Part shown: positions 1-9,395 of the stretch, piece after piece
Layout: each line of letters opens with the position of its first letter
How positions within the stretch are numbered: the stretch's first letter is position 1
Assembly: GCF_000276685.1 (NCBI RefSeq)
Contig: NC_018108.1
Location: 806,001 to 870,000 of the forward strand
DNA from: Taylorella equigenitalis ATCC 35865
GTDB taxonomy: Bacteria; Pseudomonadota; Gammaproteobacteria; Burkholderiales; Burkholderiaceae_B
Reading direction: 5' to 3'
Length of the DNA: 64,000 nt
Made by a program: the position numbers and the translations under genes
The notes under the pieces: model-generated
The model's input: only the letters and a program-made list of their open reading frames with translations
What the model was told of the DNA's origin: nothing
Database searches by the model: none

Positions 1-76
1 AAGGGCTATACCTTTTACTTATACATTTTCAATTAATTTTAAGCTTAATAAAAGATAATTTTTAGAGGAAGATATT

Positions 77-796
77 ATGGATTTATCATTGGTTTTTAAA
101 CAAGGAGACCCAGTTCTTATTGCGGTTTTCCTGATTCTTATTCTCATGAGTGTAATAACATGGACTGTTATTATCGTGAGAGCTCTAAAATTATTTGTTG
201 TAAAAGGAAAGAACAAAAAGGCACTTTCTCGCATTTGGGCTTCTAAGGATATGAGCGAGGTTGAAGCATTTGTACGAAAAGACACTTCAACCATCTCTAA
301 TGTAGCTGAGGACGGTATAGATGCGATGAAAAAGCACACAAGTACGGATGGAAACTTCTTGGGTCGTGAGATTTCACTAGATGAATTCGTAGGTCGTGGG
401 CTTAGAAATAGTATTAAGCAAACTATGCGCAGGTTTGAGGGTGGTCTCACAGCATTGGCTTCCATAGGTGCTACAGCTCCTTTTATTGGGCTTTTTGGTA
501 CAGTTTGGGGAATCTATCACGCACTAATAAATATCAGTGCTGAGGGTCAAATGAGCATTGCCGCAGTAGCTGGTCCAATCGGTGAGGCTTTGGTAGCAAC
601 AGCTGCAGGTCTATTTGTGGCGATACCAGCCGTTTTAGTTTATAACGCACTAGTTAGATCAAACAAAACACTGCAACAGGATTTAGATGCATTTGCTCAT
701 GATTTTTATCCACAAATAATATCTAGTGCACCAAAACATTGCCATCCTAATGAAGTGGTATATGCATCAGAAGTAGCAAATAATCAGGAGAATTGA
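77..796 (+). CDS. exbB: ExbB/TolQ/MotA-family proton channel protein
   Basis: This is the inner-membrane proton-channel subunit that, with ExbD, energises TonB-dependent (or Tol-like) outer membrane transport. The 239-residue protein has an N-terminal membrane segment at about residues 12-32 and two more near 127-150 and 170-190. That is the three-segment ExbB pattern, with the conserved glycine/alanine-rich MotA_ExbB region (APFIGLFGTVWGI) in the second. A purine-rich ribosome site (agaggaaga) precedes the ATG. exbD starts 1 nt after the stop codon, so the two form an operon. No tonB is present in the window. Whether the pair serves TonB or another energised system cannot be told from sequence. 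Confidence 0.93.
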   Translation: MDLSLVFKQGDPVLIAVFLILILMSVITWTVIIVRALKLFVVKGKNKKALSRIWASKDMSEVEAFVRKDTSTISNVAEDGIDAMKKHTSTDGNFLGREISLDEFVGRGLRNSIKQTMRRFEGGLTALASIGATAPFIGLFGTVWGIYHALINISAEGQMSIAAVAGPIGEALVATAAGLFVAIPAVLVYNALVRSNKTLQQDLDAFAHDFYPQIISSAPKHCHPNEVVYASEVANNQEN

Positions 797-797
797 T

Positions 798-1259
798 ATG
801 GCTTTTGGATCTATGGGCTCAGGAGATGGAGACGATTCAGCTCCTTTAGCGGATATTAATGTAACTCCGTTGGTGGACGTTATGTTAGTTTTGTTGATTG
901 TTTTTATGATTACAATGCCAGTACTAACGCATTCAATTCCACTTCAGCTACCAGTTGTTTCTTCTAAATCTGATGTGCAACCTAAGGACCCATTACGTCT
1001 TTCAATTGATAAAGATGGTAATTACGCTTTAGGTGAAACGACTTTGAATTCAAAGGAAGAGCTGGAATCTAAGCTACTAGAAGCAAAACAAGACAACCCA
1101 GAAGTGATTCTAGCTATAGCGGCTGATAAAGAGGTTCCTTATGAGCATGTAGCTATAGCTTTAAGTATTGCGAAAGATGCAGGTTTATCAAAAGTTGGAT
1201 TTGTAACTCAACAGGAAGATAGAAAACCTGCAACACCTAACGAAAACAAAACAAATTAA
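798..1259 (+). CDS. exbD: ExbD/TolR-family transport protein
   Basis: This is the partner of ExbB in the proton-driven energiser complex. The 153-residue protein has a short acidic cytoplasmic N-terminus, one membrane helix at about residues 22-44 and a periplasmic C-terminal domain. The helix holds the family motif DINVTPLVDVML, in which Asp27 sits at the position of the proton-carrying aspartate known in ExbD/TolR. An aggag ribosome site lies just upstream, inside the end of exbB. The gene ends in a 4-bp convergent overlap with the next gene on the other strand. Confidence 0.93.
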   Translation: MAFGSMGSGDGDDSAPLADINVTPLVDVMLVLLIVFMITMPVLTHSIPLQLPVVSSKSDVQPKDPLRLSIDKDGNYALGETTLNSKEELESKLLEAKQDNPEVILAIAADKEVPYEHVAIALSIAKDAGLSKVGFVTQQEDRKPATPNENKTN

Positions 1260-1744
1260 TGGGCAGGGTATTTTTTATCAAATTCTACTTCACTCATTAG
1301 ACCGAATCTGAAAGCATCTATAAGGCTTATAATTACGGTAAATGGGGCAAAGATAATAGTACATACCAAATATAAAACACCATAACCGGCTTGGCGTAGA
1401 TAAAACCTATGTGCTCCAAGCCATCCAATTAATATCGCTAAAATTATAGCCATACGCTTGCGGTTTACTCTTGTAGAAAAATTAGAATTAGGATATCTTG
1501 AACTAGATTGTCTTCGTACAATCCACAATGTACCAAATACTGCGATTAAGCCAGCTATCAATAACTTCCATGGGTTATCTGCAATAAAGTTGTAAAGTGC
1601 TCTGTAGTAGTGCTCTAGAAAATCTACGAGTCCACCAAATAGATAATCAAATAGATTAACAATATCAGCTAATAGCTCCTCCCCGCGATAAAGTGCAAGA
1701 ATGGCTGCTATGAATAAAATAATCCCAATAAAAATAGCTGGCAT
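1256..1744 (-). CDS. TM2 domain-containing membrane protein
   Basis: This is a 162-residue membrane protein of unknown function. The N-terminal part has a hydrophobic segment (about residues 3-20) and a second one near 60-75. The C-terminal half (about 90-155) is a TM2 domain: a basic stretch, then a helix with GWLGAHRFYL, a short polar turn and a second helix ending in a DAFRFG-like element. A good AGGAG ribosome site precedes the ATG. It lies 8 bp downstream of the DUF455 gene on the same strand, so the two are probably co-transcribed. TM2 proteins have no settled bacterial role, and I infer none here. Confidence 0.8.
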   Translation of the reverse strand: MPAIFIGIILFIAAILALYRGEELLADIVNLFDYLFGGLVDFLEHYYRALYNFIADNPWKLLIAGLIAVFGTLWIVRRQSSSRYPNSNFSTRVNRKRMAIILAILIGWLGAHRFYLRQAGYGVLYLVCTIIFAPFTVIISLIDAFRFGLMSEVEFDKKYPAH

Positions 1745-1752
1745 AATAACTC

Positions 1753-2535
1753 CTAATTATTCAACCAATTCAAAGTGGCTTCTGTAAAACCTGCATCCTT
1801 ACGACCATTAATATTAAATGGACCCTTAGGTTTTTTCATGCCATAAGTATCCAGAAGCTTTTTATAAGTTTCTAAAGGGTCTAACCCTTCAACCTCGCAA
1901 GCATAATTAAACCACTTTGTACCGAATCTAACATGCCCAATTTCATCTCTCAAAATAATTTCTAAAATCTCTACAGCTTTGATGTCTCCCGCTTGTTTTA
2001 ATTTATCCTGCATACCAGGGTTAACATCAAGACCACGTGCTTCAAGTGTAACTGGTACTAAAGCCAATCTTGCTTTAATATCATTTGAGGTTTTCGAACA
2101 TATATCCCACAGTCCACTATGAGCTGGCAAATCCCCATACTGCATATTTAGTGTTTTTAAATGTGTACTAACTAAATTAAAGTGGAAAACTTCCTCTTTA
2201 GCTACCTGAAGCCAATCTAAATAAAACTGTTTAGGCATGCCAGCAAAACGCCATACTATATCAAGTGCTAAATTAATAGCATTAAATTCAATATGTGCAA
2301 TAGAATGCAGAAGACTAGCTCTACCAGCAACTGAACCAGCAGATCTATGCATAACCTCTTTAGGGTCGATTAGTTCCGGTTTATCTGGTTTGCCTGGAAT
2401 ATCATACTCAGGAATTAAAATTTCAGATATTTCTAGGGTGGCAATGTCCTCTTTAATAGCTAATGTAAGCTCGCATTTATTTTCTATGTTCCGTTCCTCT
2501 AAAGCTTTAAGTGCAAGCCTACGTAAAGAAGACAT
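1753..2535 (-). CDS. Ferritin-like DUF455 family protein
   Basis: This 260-residue protein belongs to the DUF455 ferritin-like family, a putative di-metal four-helix-bundle group of uncertain function. The expected Glu/His metal-ligand patterns are visible: HSIAHIEFNAINLALD around residues 77-92, EEVFHFNLV around 112-120, and a later RDEIGHVRFG. Length is normal for the family. It is divergent from the ABC transporter gene at 2665, and the 129-bp gap holds an inverted repeat. The family is often annotated as tRNA hydroxylase-like or rhamnosyltransferase-associated, but I would not assign an activity. Confidence 0.82.
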   Translation of the reverse strand: MSSLRRLALKALEERNIENKCELTLAIKEDIATLEISEILIPEYDIPGKPDKPELIDPKEVMHRSAGSVAGRASLLHSIAHIEFNAINLALDIVWRFAGMPKQFYLDWLQVAKEEVFHFNLVSTHLKTLNMQYGDLPAHSGLWDICSKTSNDIKARLALVPVTLEARGLDVNPGMQDKLKQAGDIKAVEILEIILRDEIGHVRFGTKWFNYACEVEGLDPLETYKKLLDTYGMKKPKGPFNINGRKDAGFTEATLNWLNN

Positions 2536-2557
2536 TTACTTTCCTTTCAGTTTTATG

Positions 2558-2578
2558 ACGTTTTGACTTCAAAAACGT
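2558..2578. repeat. 7-bp inverted repeat between divergent genes
   Basis: ACGTTTT at 2558-2564 and AAAACGT at 2572-2578 form a perfect inverted repeat with a 7-nt spacer. It lies between the start of the DUF455 gene and the start of the divergent ABC gene. The position would suit an operator, but no regulator can be named. A TATAAT hexamer at 2600-2605 further downstream could be the -10 box of the ABC gene. Confidence 0.35.
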
Positions 2579-2664
2579 TTCATTAATCTTAATAATATAT
2601 ATAATACAGATTCTTTATATCTCAAGATAGAAAATTGAGGCAGTATTTCGCTTAATTTCAAACA

Positions 2665-4476
2665 ATGAATTGGTCAAAAGAACTTTTAGATAGTGCAATT
2701 TGGATAGCAAAATCATATGTATTTTGTATCGTATTCCTCGCCATAGTTGGTGCAATTATAGTTAAAACAACAACATGGGGCAGACAGTTTTGGTTTCTTG
2801 CTAGGAAATTCTTTGACCCTAAAGTTACTAATTACAAATATAAATATTATCCGATTATTGGATTTGCAGTTATTTTGTTAATTGATCTTATGGGTGTTCG
2901 GCTAGGGGTTCTTTTCTCCTATTGGTACAAAAATATGTATGATGCACTCCAAAAAGTAGACGAAAACATATTTTGGGTTCAAATGGTCGTCTTCTCTATA
3001 CTAGCAGGCATACACATTTTTAGAGCCTTACTAGCATATTATTTAAATAATCGTTTTAAGATTAGGTGGAGAGAAAATCTCAATGACGACTTGTTGAGTA
3101 AGTGGCTTAATAAGAGAAGTTATTTGAGAAGTTATTACCTTAATGAACCTATAGACAATCCCGATCAAAGGATACAACAAGATATTCAATCTTTTGTAGG
3201 TTACGCAACAGATTTAACATTAGGACTTTTAACATCAGTTATTTCTATAATCGCCTACACGGCAATTCTATGGAATTTATCAGGACCAATAGAATTTCAT
3301 AGTTTCACTATTCCTAAAGCGATGGTATTTATCATATTCTTATACGTGATCTTGACTACTGTCCTCGCATTTAAAATTGGTCATCCATTAATTAAATTAA
3401 ATTTTATTAGCGAAAAAGTTAATGCAAACTATCGTTATTCTCTGATACGAATTAGGGAGTATGCCGAAAGCATTGCTTTTTATGCAGGTGAAAAACTAGA
3501 ACTTAGTAAGCTTAAAAATAAATTTGAACAAGTTATTAAAATCTTTTGGGATATTATTTTCAGAAATTTGAAATTCCAAGGATTTAATCTAATAGTTTCT
3601 CAAGCATCAGTAGTTATTCCATTTATTATCCAAGCCCCACGCTTTTTTAGTGGCAAAATCCTCCTTGGAGACATGATTCAAACTTCTCAGTCTTTTTCTG
3701 CTTTAAGTGGGTCTTTATCATTCTTTAGAGAAAGCTATGACACGTACGCAGCTTTTAAAGCAGTTCTCGATCGTCTTACAGGTTTCTATGAAAACATAAA
3801 TAAAGCAGAGAAACTTCCAGAGCCAAATCTTGTTTATGATGATCAGAAATTAAAACTTCAAAATGTAGATATTTATACACCTTCGAATAAGCTTTTAGTT
3901 AAGGATTTAAATTTTGAAGTAAATAATGGTGAAGCTTATCTTATACAGGGTGCTTCAGGCTCAGGTAAAACGACTCTTTTTAGATGCATCTCAGGACTTT
4001 GGCCATATAGTTCGGGTCAAATTACTGTTCCTAAAGACGGTGTTCTCTTTCTATCTCAAAAACCTTACTTGCCTGAAGGTTCACTTATAGACACGTTTTT
4101 CTATCCCAACCCATCTAAAGATTCAGATAATTCTATGATGGATAAGATTTTGGATATGGTGGCATTGCCACACTTAAAGGGTAGGTTAAATGAAGTCGCA
4201 AACTGGTCTCATACTTTGTCTTTAGGTGAGCAACAAAGAATAGCACTTGCTAGGATTCTGATAAATAAACCCAAAGTTATATTTTTGGATGAAGCTACTT
4301 CTGCTATGGATGAGGGGCTTGAATTCAACATGTATAAGATGATTATCGAGAAGATGTCTGATTCTAAGATAATTAGTGTTGGTCATAGGTCAACTTTAGT
4401 TCAACATCATACGCACTTATTAACTCTTCTTGGAGACGGTAATTGGTCCTTAAAAGAATTGAATCGAACGGTCTAA
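2665..4476 (+). CDS. ABC transporter, fused permease/ATPase (SbmA/YddA/ABCD-like)
   Basis: This 603-residue half-transporter joins an ABC_membrane_2-type membrane domain (about residues 10-375, several helices) to a C-terminal ATPase. Visible ATPase motifs are Walker A GASGSGKTT at about 429-437, signature LSLGEQQRIALAR starting near 518, Walker B VIFLDEATSAMD near 538-549, and the switch histidine in SVGHRS. SbmA/BacA and YddA relatives move peptides or vitamin B12-like compounds; the substrate here is unknown. No ribosome site is obvious before the ATG, so the transcript may be leaderless or the start may differ slightly. The gene end overlaps the GNAT gene. Confidence 0.85.
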   Translation: MNWSKELLDSAIWIAKSYVFCIVFLAIVGAIIVKTTTWGRQFWFLARKFFDPKVTNYKYKYYPIIGFAVILLIDLMGVRLGVLFSYWYKNMYDALQKVDENIFWVQMVVFSILAGIHIFRALLAYYLNNRFKIRWRENLNDDLLSKWLNKRSYLRSYYLNEPIDNPDQRIQQDIQSFVGYATDLTLGLLTSVISIIAYTAILWNLSGPIEFHSFTIPKAMVFIIFLYVILTTVLAFKIGHPLIKLNFISEKVNANYRYSLIRIREYAESIAFYAGEKLELSKLKNKFEQVIKIFWDIIFRNLKFQGFNLIVSQASVVIPFIIQAPRFFSGKILLGDMIQTSQSFSALSGSLSFFRESYDTYAAFKAVLDRLTGFYENINKAEKLPEPNLVYDDQKLKLQNVDIYTPSNKLLVKDLNFEVNNGEAYLIQGASGSGKTTLFRCISGLWPYSSGQITVPKDGVLFLSQKPYLPEGSLIDTFFYPNPSKDSDNSMMDKILDMVALPHLKGRLNEVANWSHTLSLGEQQRIALARILINKPKVIFLDEATSAMDEGLEFNMYKMIIEKMSDSKIISVGHRSTLVQHHTHLLTLLGDGNWSLKELNRTV

Positions 4477-4895
4477 ATATTCAAGTAGGAGACTGGGATC
4501 TTTTAAAGGCTCCTGCATACTCCATACGGAATGTGGTTTTTGTAGAAGAGCAAAAGGTGCCAGTAGAAATTGAACTAGACGATATGGATGAAAAAAGCAC
4601 TCACGTTGTTGCTTTTGATGACAATGAAAGACCTATAGCTACTGCTAGACTTACACCTGAAGGTCTTATAGGACGTATGGCAGTTCTAAAAGAGTATCGC
4701 GGTAAAGGTATCGGGGCCGTAGTTTTAAATTTGATTATCGATGCCGCCAAAGATGTTGGATTTAAAAAAGTTAGTCTAGCCGCCCAATTGCAAGCAATTG
4801 GATTTTATGAAAATGCAGGATTCGAACTAGAAAAAGATGCACAAGTTTTCTATGATGCTAATATCCCTCATAAGATGATGTTTAAGTACATATAA
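4443..4895 (+). CDS. GNAT-family N-acetyltransferase
   Basis: This is a small acetyl-CoA-dependent acetyltransferase (150 residues) of the YjcF/ElaA-like group. The N-terminal part has the pattern VFVEEQKVPVEIELDDMDE. The acetyl-CoA loop is RGKGIG at about residues 86-91, followed by the usual GFYENAGFE near the C-terminus. The only start that keeps the complete fold is a TTG inside the last 34 bp of the upstream ABC gene, so I chose it; the next ATG would delete the first strand. The overlap suggests translational coupling. The substrate is unknown. Confidence 0.78.
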   Translation: MVLKRIESNGLNIQVGDWDLLKAPAYSIRNVVFVEEQKVPVEIELDDMDEKSTHVVAFDDNERPIATARLTPEGLIGRMAVLKEYRGKGIGAVVLNLIIDAAKDVGFKKVSLAAQLQAIGFYENAGFELEKDAQVFYDANIPHKMMFKYI

Positions 4896-5282
4896 TCAAA
4901 ATACTAAAAACCATCCCAAAGGTGATTTGTATTTTGCCATTCCAATAATCCATACAAATACGAAAATTGAAGCAATAGCATAAACAGTTTTTTCTGATTG
5001 GGACTTGGATTTTTTGAGTGCCTTATGCCCAAGTAAAATGTACAAACCTAAGCATAAAATTTTGCAAATTATAAATAAATGATTAAAGCCGTAAACCCAA
5101 ACTAGCATCAATGCACACACAAATAGTACAGAATCAATTAAATGTGGTAAATACTTAGCCCAGTTTTGAAGCAGGATTTCTGGTTTAAAGTATGAAATTA
5201 AAATTCTAATTACGAATAATGAAATACTCATATAAGCTGCATGCTCATGAACAAATTTTATATTTTGGTAATGCTCAATCAT
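4896..5282 (-). CDS. SirB2-family membrane protein
   Basis: This 128-residue integral membrane protein has four hydrophobic segments. It starts with a histidine-containing N-terminal pattern (KFVHEHAAYMSISLFVIR) followed by LPHLIDSVL. These match the SirB/SirB2 invasion-regulator family, whose members are widespread and functionally undefined; the name comes from a Salmonella locus and does not imply virulence. It sits alone on the minus strand and is convergent with the GNAT gene, with the stop codons adjacent. Confidence 0.7.
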   Translation of the reverse strand: MIEHYQNIKFVHEHAAYMSISLFVIRILISYFKPEILLQNWAKYLPHLIDSVLFVCALMLVWVYGFNHLFIICKILCLGLYILLGHKALKKSKSQSEKTVYAIASIFVFVWIIGMAKYKSPLGWFLVF

Positions 5283-5357
5283 ATTATTCGCAAAATTAAA
5301 ATATCATATTACTTTTTATTCAAACAGTAATAGAAGCCTTTTTAAATATAGGGATTT

Positions 5358-6122
5358 ATGGAACTCGATTTTAGTTTAATGCAATTAGTATTACTTTTCT
5401 CCGTCGGATTGATTGCTGGTTTTATCGATTCAATTGCTGGAGGTGGGGGTCTAATAACAATTCCTGTCCTTATGCTTTCTAATGTTCCCTTAATTTCTAT
5501 GTTAGCAGTAAACAAAATTCAAGGTGTAGCTGGATCTTCTACTGCTACTTTGACTATGATAAAGAAAAGGGTGATTAAGTTTGAAGATGTGTGGAAGCCG
5601 TTTTTAGCTTCATTTGTAGGAGCTGCTATAGGCGCCATTGCCATACAATTTTTTAATGAAAAGGCTTTGAGTATTATTATCCCGATTGTGTTATTAGGGA
5701 TCGGTTTTTATTATTTGCTCACACCATCAATCGGCAGTGTTGAGGTAGAACCTAGGCTTTCAGAATCAAAATTCAATTACGGTGTTGTGCCAGGGATTGG
5801 GTTTTATGATGGAGCTTTTGGACCTGGAACAGGATCTTTCTTTTCTCTCTCATATATACTTCTTAGAGGTAAAAAAATAATAGAGGCCACAGGTTCAGCA
5901 AAAGCTTTAAATTTTGCTAGTAATATCGGATCCATGCTTGTTTTTGTGATCGGAGGGCATGCCATTTGGAGTATCGCAATTGTAATGGCTATTGGGCAAA
6001 TCTTAGGTGCGTTTTTGGGATCCCTTGTAGTCATAAGCAAAGGAGCTACTTGGATACGTCCCATGGTTGTAGTAATGTGTTTTTTGATGGTTGCAAAATA
6101 TTTGTACGAGCAATTTTCTTAA
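5358..6122 (+). CDS. TSUP-family (TauE/SafE) membrane transporter
   Basis: This 254-residue polytopic protein is of the sulfite exporter TauE/SafE (TSUP) family, YfcA-like. Two internal repeats are visible. The first has the glycine-rich signature near residues 22-40 (DSIAGGGGLITIP). The second has GFYDGAFGPGTGSFF near 150-164. About eight membrane segments are predicted. Members export sulfite, organosulfur compounds or other anions; the substrate cannot be read from the sequence. The gene stands alone between the SirB-like gene and rnr. Confidence 0.82.
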   Translation: MELDFSLMQLVLLFSVGLIAGFIDSIAGGGGLITIPVLMLSNVPLISMLAVNKIQGVAGSSTATLTMIKKRVIKFEDVWKPFLASFVGAAIGAIAIQFFNEKALSIIIPIVLLGIGFYYLLTPSIGSVEVEPRLSESKFNYGVVPGIGFYDGAFGPGTGSFFSLSYILLRGKKIIEATGSAKALNFASNIGSMLVFVIGGHAIWSIAIVMAIGQILGAFLGSLVVISKGATWIRPMVVVMCFLMVAKYLYEQFS

Positions 6123-6186
6123 ATTCTGTATAAACGTAAATCTTTTTAAAGTTAAAATGTTCTTATTGCATATCTTGGAGTCATAA

Positions 6187-8658
6187 ATGGTATCAAAGAA
6201 GAAAATCTCTACTCCTTTGGATGTGCCCAATTCTCTAGCTTTAGAGTCTGGTATTCAATTCGATCCAGATGTGCCTAGTCGCGAAGACATCCTGAAATTT
6301 ATGCGTGAGCATAAAAAACAAATTGGCTTGGATGCATTATCTAGACATTTCAACTTAACTCGTGAGTCTGCTATACAGGGACTAGCTAAAAGGCTCTCTG
6401 CTATGCTTCGGGATACTCAACTTATATCTGTTCGACAGGGTTATAAAATTAACGATAATCTTGATGACCTTATCACGGGCACAGTTCAAGGTCATAGAGA
6501 TGGGTATGGTTTTTTAATATCCGATGACTCGGAGGAGGATATTTATCTACCAGAAAGAGAGATGCTTAAGGTGCTTCATGGGGATATAGTCACCGTCAGA
6601 GTAGTTGGTGATAATCGTGGACGACCAGAAGGTGCTATTTTTGAGGTTCTTGAAAGGGGTACTACAAAATTAGTAGGTAGGATTCTTCATGAACAAGGAC
6701 AATGGGTTGTTGTACCAGAAGATACACGTATTAAGCATGACATTATCATTCCTAATAGTGACATTTCGAAAGCAAAACACGGAAATGTGGTGGTCACTGA
6801 AATCGTTAGGCAGCCAACTAGGTATTCACAACCCTTAGGAAAAGTAATAGAAGTTTTAGGTGATATTGACGATCCTGGCATGGAGATTGAAATTGCAATT
6901 CGCAAATTTGATGTGCCTGTTTTGTTTTCTGATGCTACTCAAAAGTTAGCAAAAACCTTCCCTAAAGAACTTCGTCCTTCTGATTATAAAGACAGGGTCG
7001 ATCTTAGAGATGTGCCATTTATTACTATAGATGGTGAGGACGCTCGAGATTTCGACGATGCGGTGTACGCAGAACTTGTTAATATAGGCTCTGAAAAACG
7101 TAAACGTATGGCATGGCGATTATTAGTTGCTATTGCCGATGTTTCTCATTATGTAAAACCAGAGGATGCTTTAGATAAAGATGCCCAAGAGCGTGGGACT
7201 TCAGTTTATTTTCCAAGACGTGTTATTCCTATGCTTCCAGAGGTGCTATCTAATGGGCTTTGTTCATTAAACCCTAATGTAGATCGTCTTGTGTTAGTGT
7301 GCGACATGATCATATCAGAGTCTGGTGCTAAAGCAGGGGAGATCTCAGCTTATCAATTTTATAATGCTGTAATTCACTCTCATGCACGAACTACATATAC
7401 GCAAGTTTGGGATATGATTCAAAATGAAAGTGGTCCAAATTCGCAGAAATTTAAGCATGTTCGTCCTCATATTCTAGATTTATATCAGTTGTTTAATACC
7501 CTATATAAACAAAGACAAGACCGTGGCGCGATAGATTTCGATACTATTGAAACTAAAATCATAAGTAATGAGATGGGCAAAATTGAACAAATAGTTCCTT
7601 TTATCAGAAATAACGCCCATAAGCTAATTGAAGAATGCATGCTAGCCGCAAATACATGTGCCGCTGATTTTATTATTGCCAAAAAGCAGCAGGCCCTGTT
7701 TCGCATACATGAAGGTCCTACTACAGAGAAACTGCAATCTCTTAGAGATTTCCTGAAGAATATTGGGCTTACTCTTGAAGGTGGAGCCGAACCAGAAAGT
7801 AAACATTACGCCAAGATGATAGAGTTAGCTAAAGCTAGACCAGACTTTCAAGTTATTCAAACTCTTGCTCTTCGCTCAATGCAACAAGCAATATATAGTC
7901 CTGATAATGTCGGACATTTTGGTTTAGCTTATGATGCTTATACACATTTCACATCACCTATAAGACGTTATCCCGATTTGTTAGTTCATAGAGTTATTAA
8001 AGGGATACTGTCAAAACAAAAATATAGCCCAAAAATTGAAGGGTATGAAAGAGTTAAAGGTGAACCTATTAAAGCATACGAACATGGCGTATGGGAGAGG
8101 CTTGGAATCCAAATGTCGGCTATGGAACGTAGGGCAGATGAAGCTTCTAAAGATGTTGAATCATGGCTTAAGTGTTGGTTTATTAGAGAACGTACTGGTG
8201 AAATTTTTAGTGGCAAAGTATCTTCGGTTACGTCCTTTGGGCTTTTTGTCACCCTTGATACTTTATATGTGGATGGTCTTATTCATATCTCTGAACTTGG
8301 AGCTGATTTTTTCCAATTTAATGAATCGACTCATGAATTAATAGGAGAAAGAACTGGAAAACGATATAAACTCGGTGACACTGTTCATGTTCAAGTTGCT
8401 AGTGTAAATCTGGAAGCTAGAAAAATAGATTTTCTCCCAGTTAAAGGATTAAGCTATTCAAATGTCCAAAAAGAATTAATGGGCATGGAAGAGGGCATTG
8501 CCACCCAAAAAAGTTTTAGAAAAAAGGCGGCAAAAACTAAACCCCAAGAACTTAAGGGAATGACATCACAACAAAGACGTGCAAAACTTAAACGCGAACA
8601 AAGAGAAGAGTTTAAAAAAACTAATTCAAAAAAATCTTCCCGTAAAAGAAAAAGATAA
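6187..8658 (+). CDS. rnr: Ribonuclease R
   Basis: This is a processive 3'-5' exoribonuclease that degrades structured RNA, including rRNA and mRNA decay intermediates. The 823-residue length is typical. An N-terminal winged-helix region (about 30-85) and cold-shock-like domains lead into the RNB catalytic domain, whose aspartate cluster [11 protein letters not shown] lies at about 281-291. An S1 domain starts near 671 ([18 protein letters not shown]). A Lys/Arg-rich tail runs from about 776. The gene overlaps rlmB by one base (TAATG), so the two are co-translated. A GTTAAAAT octamer 29 bp before the ATG may be its -10 region. Confidence 0.96.
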   Translation: MVSKKKISTPLDVPNSLALESGIQFDPDVPSREDILKFMREHKKQIGLDALSRHFNLTRESAIQGLAKRLSAMLRDTQLISVRQGYKINDNLDDLITGTVQGHRDGYGFLISDDSEEDIYLPEREMLKVLHGDIVTVRVVGDNRGRPEGAIFEVLERGTTKLVGRILHEQGQWVVVPEDTRIKHDIIIPNSDISKAKHGNVVVTEIVRQPTRYSQPLGKVIEVLGDIDDPGMEIEIAIRKFDVPVLFSDATQKLAKTFPKELRPSDYKDRVDLRDVPFITIDGEDARDFDDAVYAELVNIGSEKRKRMAWRLLVAIADVSHYVKPEDALDKDAQERGTSVYFPRRVIPMLPEVLSNGLCSLNPNVDRLVLVCDMIISESGAKAGEISAYQFYNAVIHSHARTTYTQVWDMIQNESGPNSQKFKHVRPHILDLYQLFNTLYKQRQDRGAIDFDTIETKIISNEMGKIEQIVPFIRNNAHKLIEECMLAANTCAADFIIAKKQQALFRIHEGPTTEKLQSLRDFLKNIGLTLEGGAEPESKHYAKMIELAKARPDFQVIQTLALRSMQQAIYSPDNVGHFGLAYDAYTHFTSPIRRYPDLLVHRVIKGILSKQKYSPKIEGYERVKGEPIKAYEHGVWERLGIQMSAMERRADEASKDVESWLKCWFIRERTGEIFSGKVSSVTSFGLFVTLDTLYVDGLIHISELGADFFQFNESTHELIGERTGKRYKLGDTVHVQVASVNLEARKIDFLPVKGLSYSNVQKELMGMEEGIATQKSFRKKAAKTKPQELKGMTSQQRRAKLKREQREEFKKTNSKKSSRKRKR

Positions 8659-9395
8659 TGTCAAATACACAAATTCTTGCTGGCTTTCATGCGGTTAATG
8701 CCCGAATAAAACTAGCACCAGATTCAATTAAGGAAATTTATTTTGAATCTAATAGAAAAGATTCCCGTATGCGAACGCTACTTGAACGTGCAACGGAACT
8801 TAAGATAAAAACATATGCAGTTGATAGTCAAAGATTAGATGCATTGGCAAAAGGTATAAAACATCAAGGCGTTTTGGCAATAGCCTCTATGCAACAATTA
8901 GCAGTTTCTATAGATGACGTACTTGATGTTATAAATAAACCTGCTTTGCTTTTGATTTTAGATGGCGTTACGGACCCACATAATTTGGGAGCCTGCCTAA
9001 GAACCGCAGATGCGGCTGGTGTGCATGCAGTTATCGCACCAAAAGATAGATCGGTGGGTTTAAATAGTACCGTTCAACGTGTCGCATGTGGTGCTGCAGA
9101 TACTGTTCCATATATTATGGTTACAAATCTAGCACGGACATTACGTTCTCTAAAAGAAAGAGGAATCTGGATTATAGGAACTACTGATGCTACGGAGAAA
9201 AGTGTTTATGATATAGATGCTAAACTTCCAACCGCTTGGGTTATGGGGGCTGAGGGCGATGGTATGCGCAGACTAACGTCCGAGTCTTGTGACCAACTAG
9301 TGCGTATTCCTATGTTGGGTTCAGTTGAAAGTCTAAATGTTAGTGTTGCTAGTGCTGTTTGTCTATATGAGAGTCTAAGGCAGAGGTCAATTTAA
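8658..9395 (+). CDS. rlmB: 23S rRNA (guanosine-2'-O)-methyltransferase RlmB
   Basis: This SpoU/TrmH-family enzyme methylates the 2'-OH of G2251 (E. coli numbering) in 23S rRNA using S-adenosylmethionine. The 245 residues comprise an N-terminal substrate-binding domain (about 1-80) and a C-terminal SPOUT knot domain. The three SpoU motifs are visible: [27 protein letters not shown] and [13 protein letters not shown]. Coupling to rnr is the common proteobacterial arrangement. The next gene begins directly after its stop codon. Confidence 0.95.
   Translation: MSNTQILAGFHAVNARIKLAPDSIKEIYFESNRKDSRMRTLLERATELKIKTYAVDSQRLDALAKGIKHQGVLAIASMQQLAVSIDDVLDVINKPALLLILDGVTDPHNLGACLRTADAAGVHAVIAPKDRSVGLNSTVQRVACGAADTVPYIMVTNLARTLRSLKERGIWIIGTTDATEKSVYDIDAKLPTAWVMGAEGDGMRRLTSESCDQLVRIPMLGSVESLNVSVASAVCLYESLRQRSI

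Noticed and set aside
19-465. 148-codon open frame on the minus strand over exbB
   Set aside because: Antisense shadow of a clear ExbB coding sequence with no recognisable domain.
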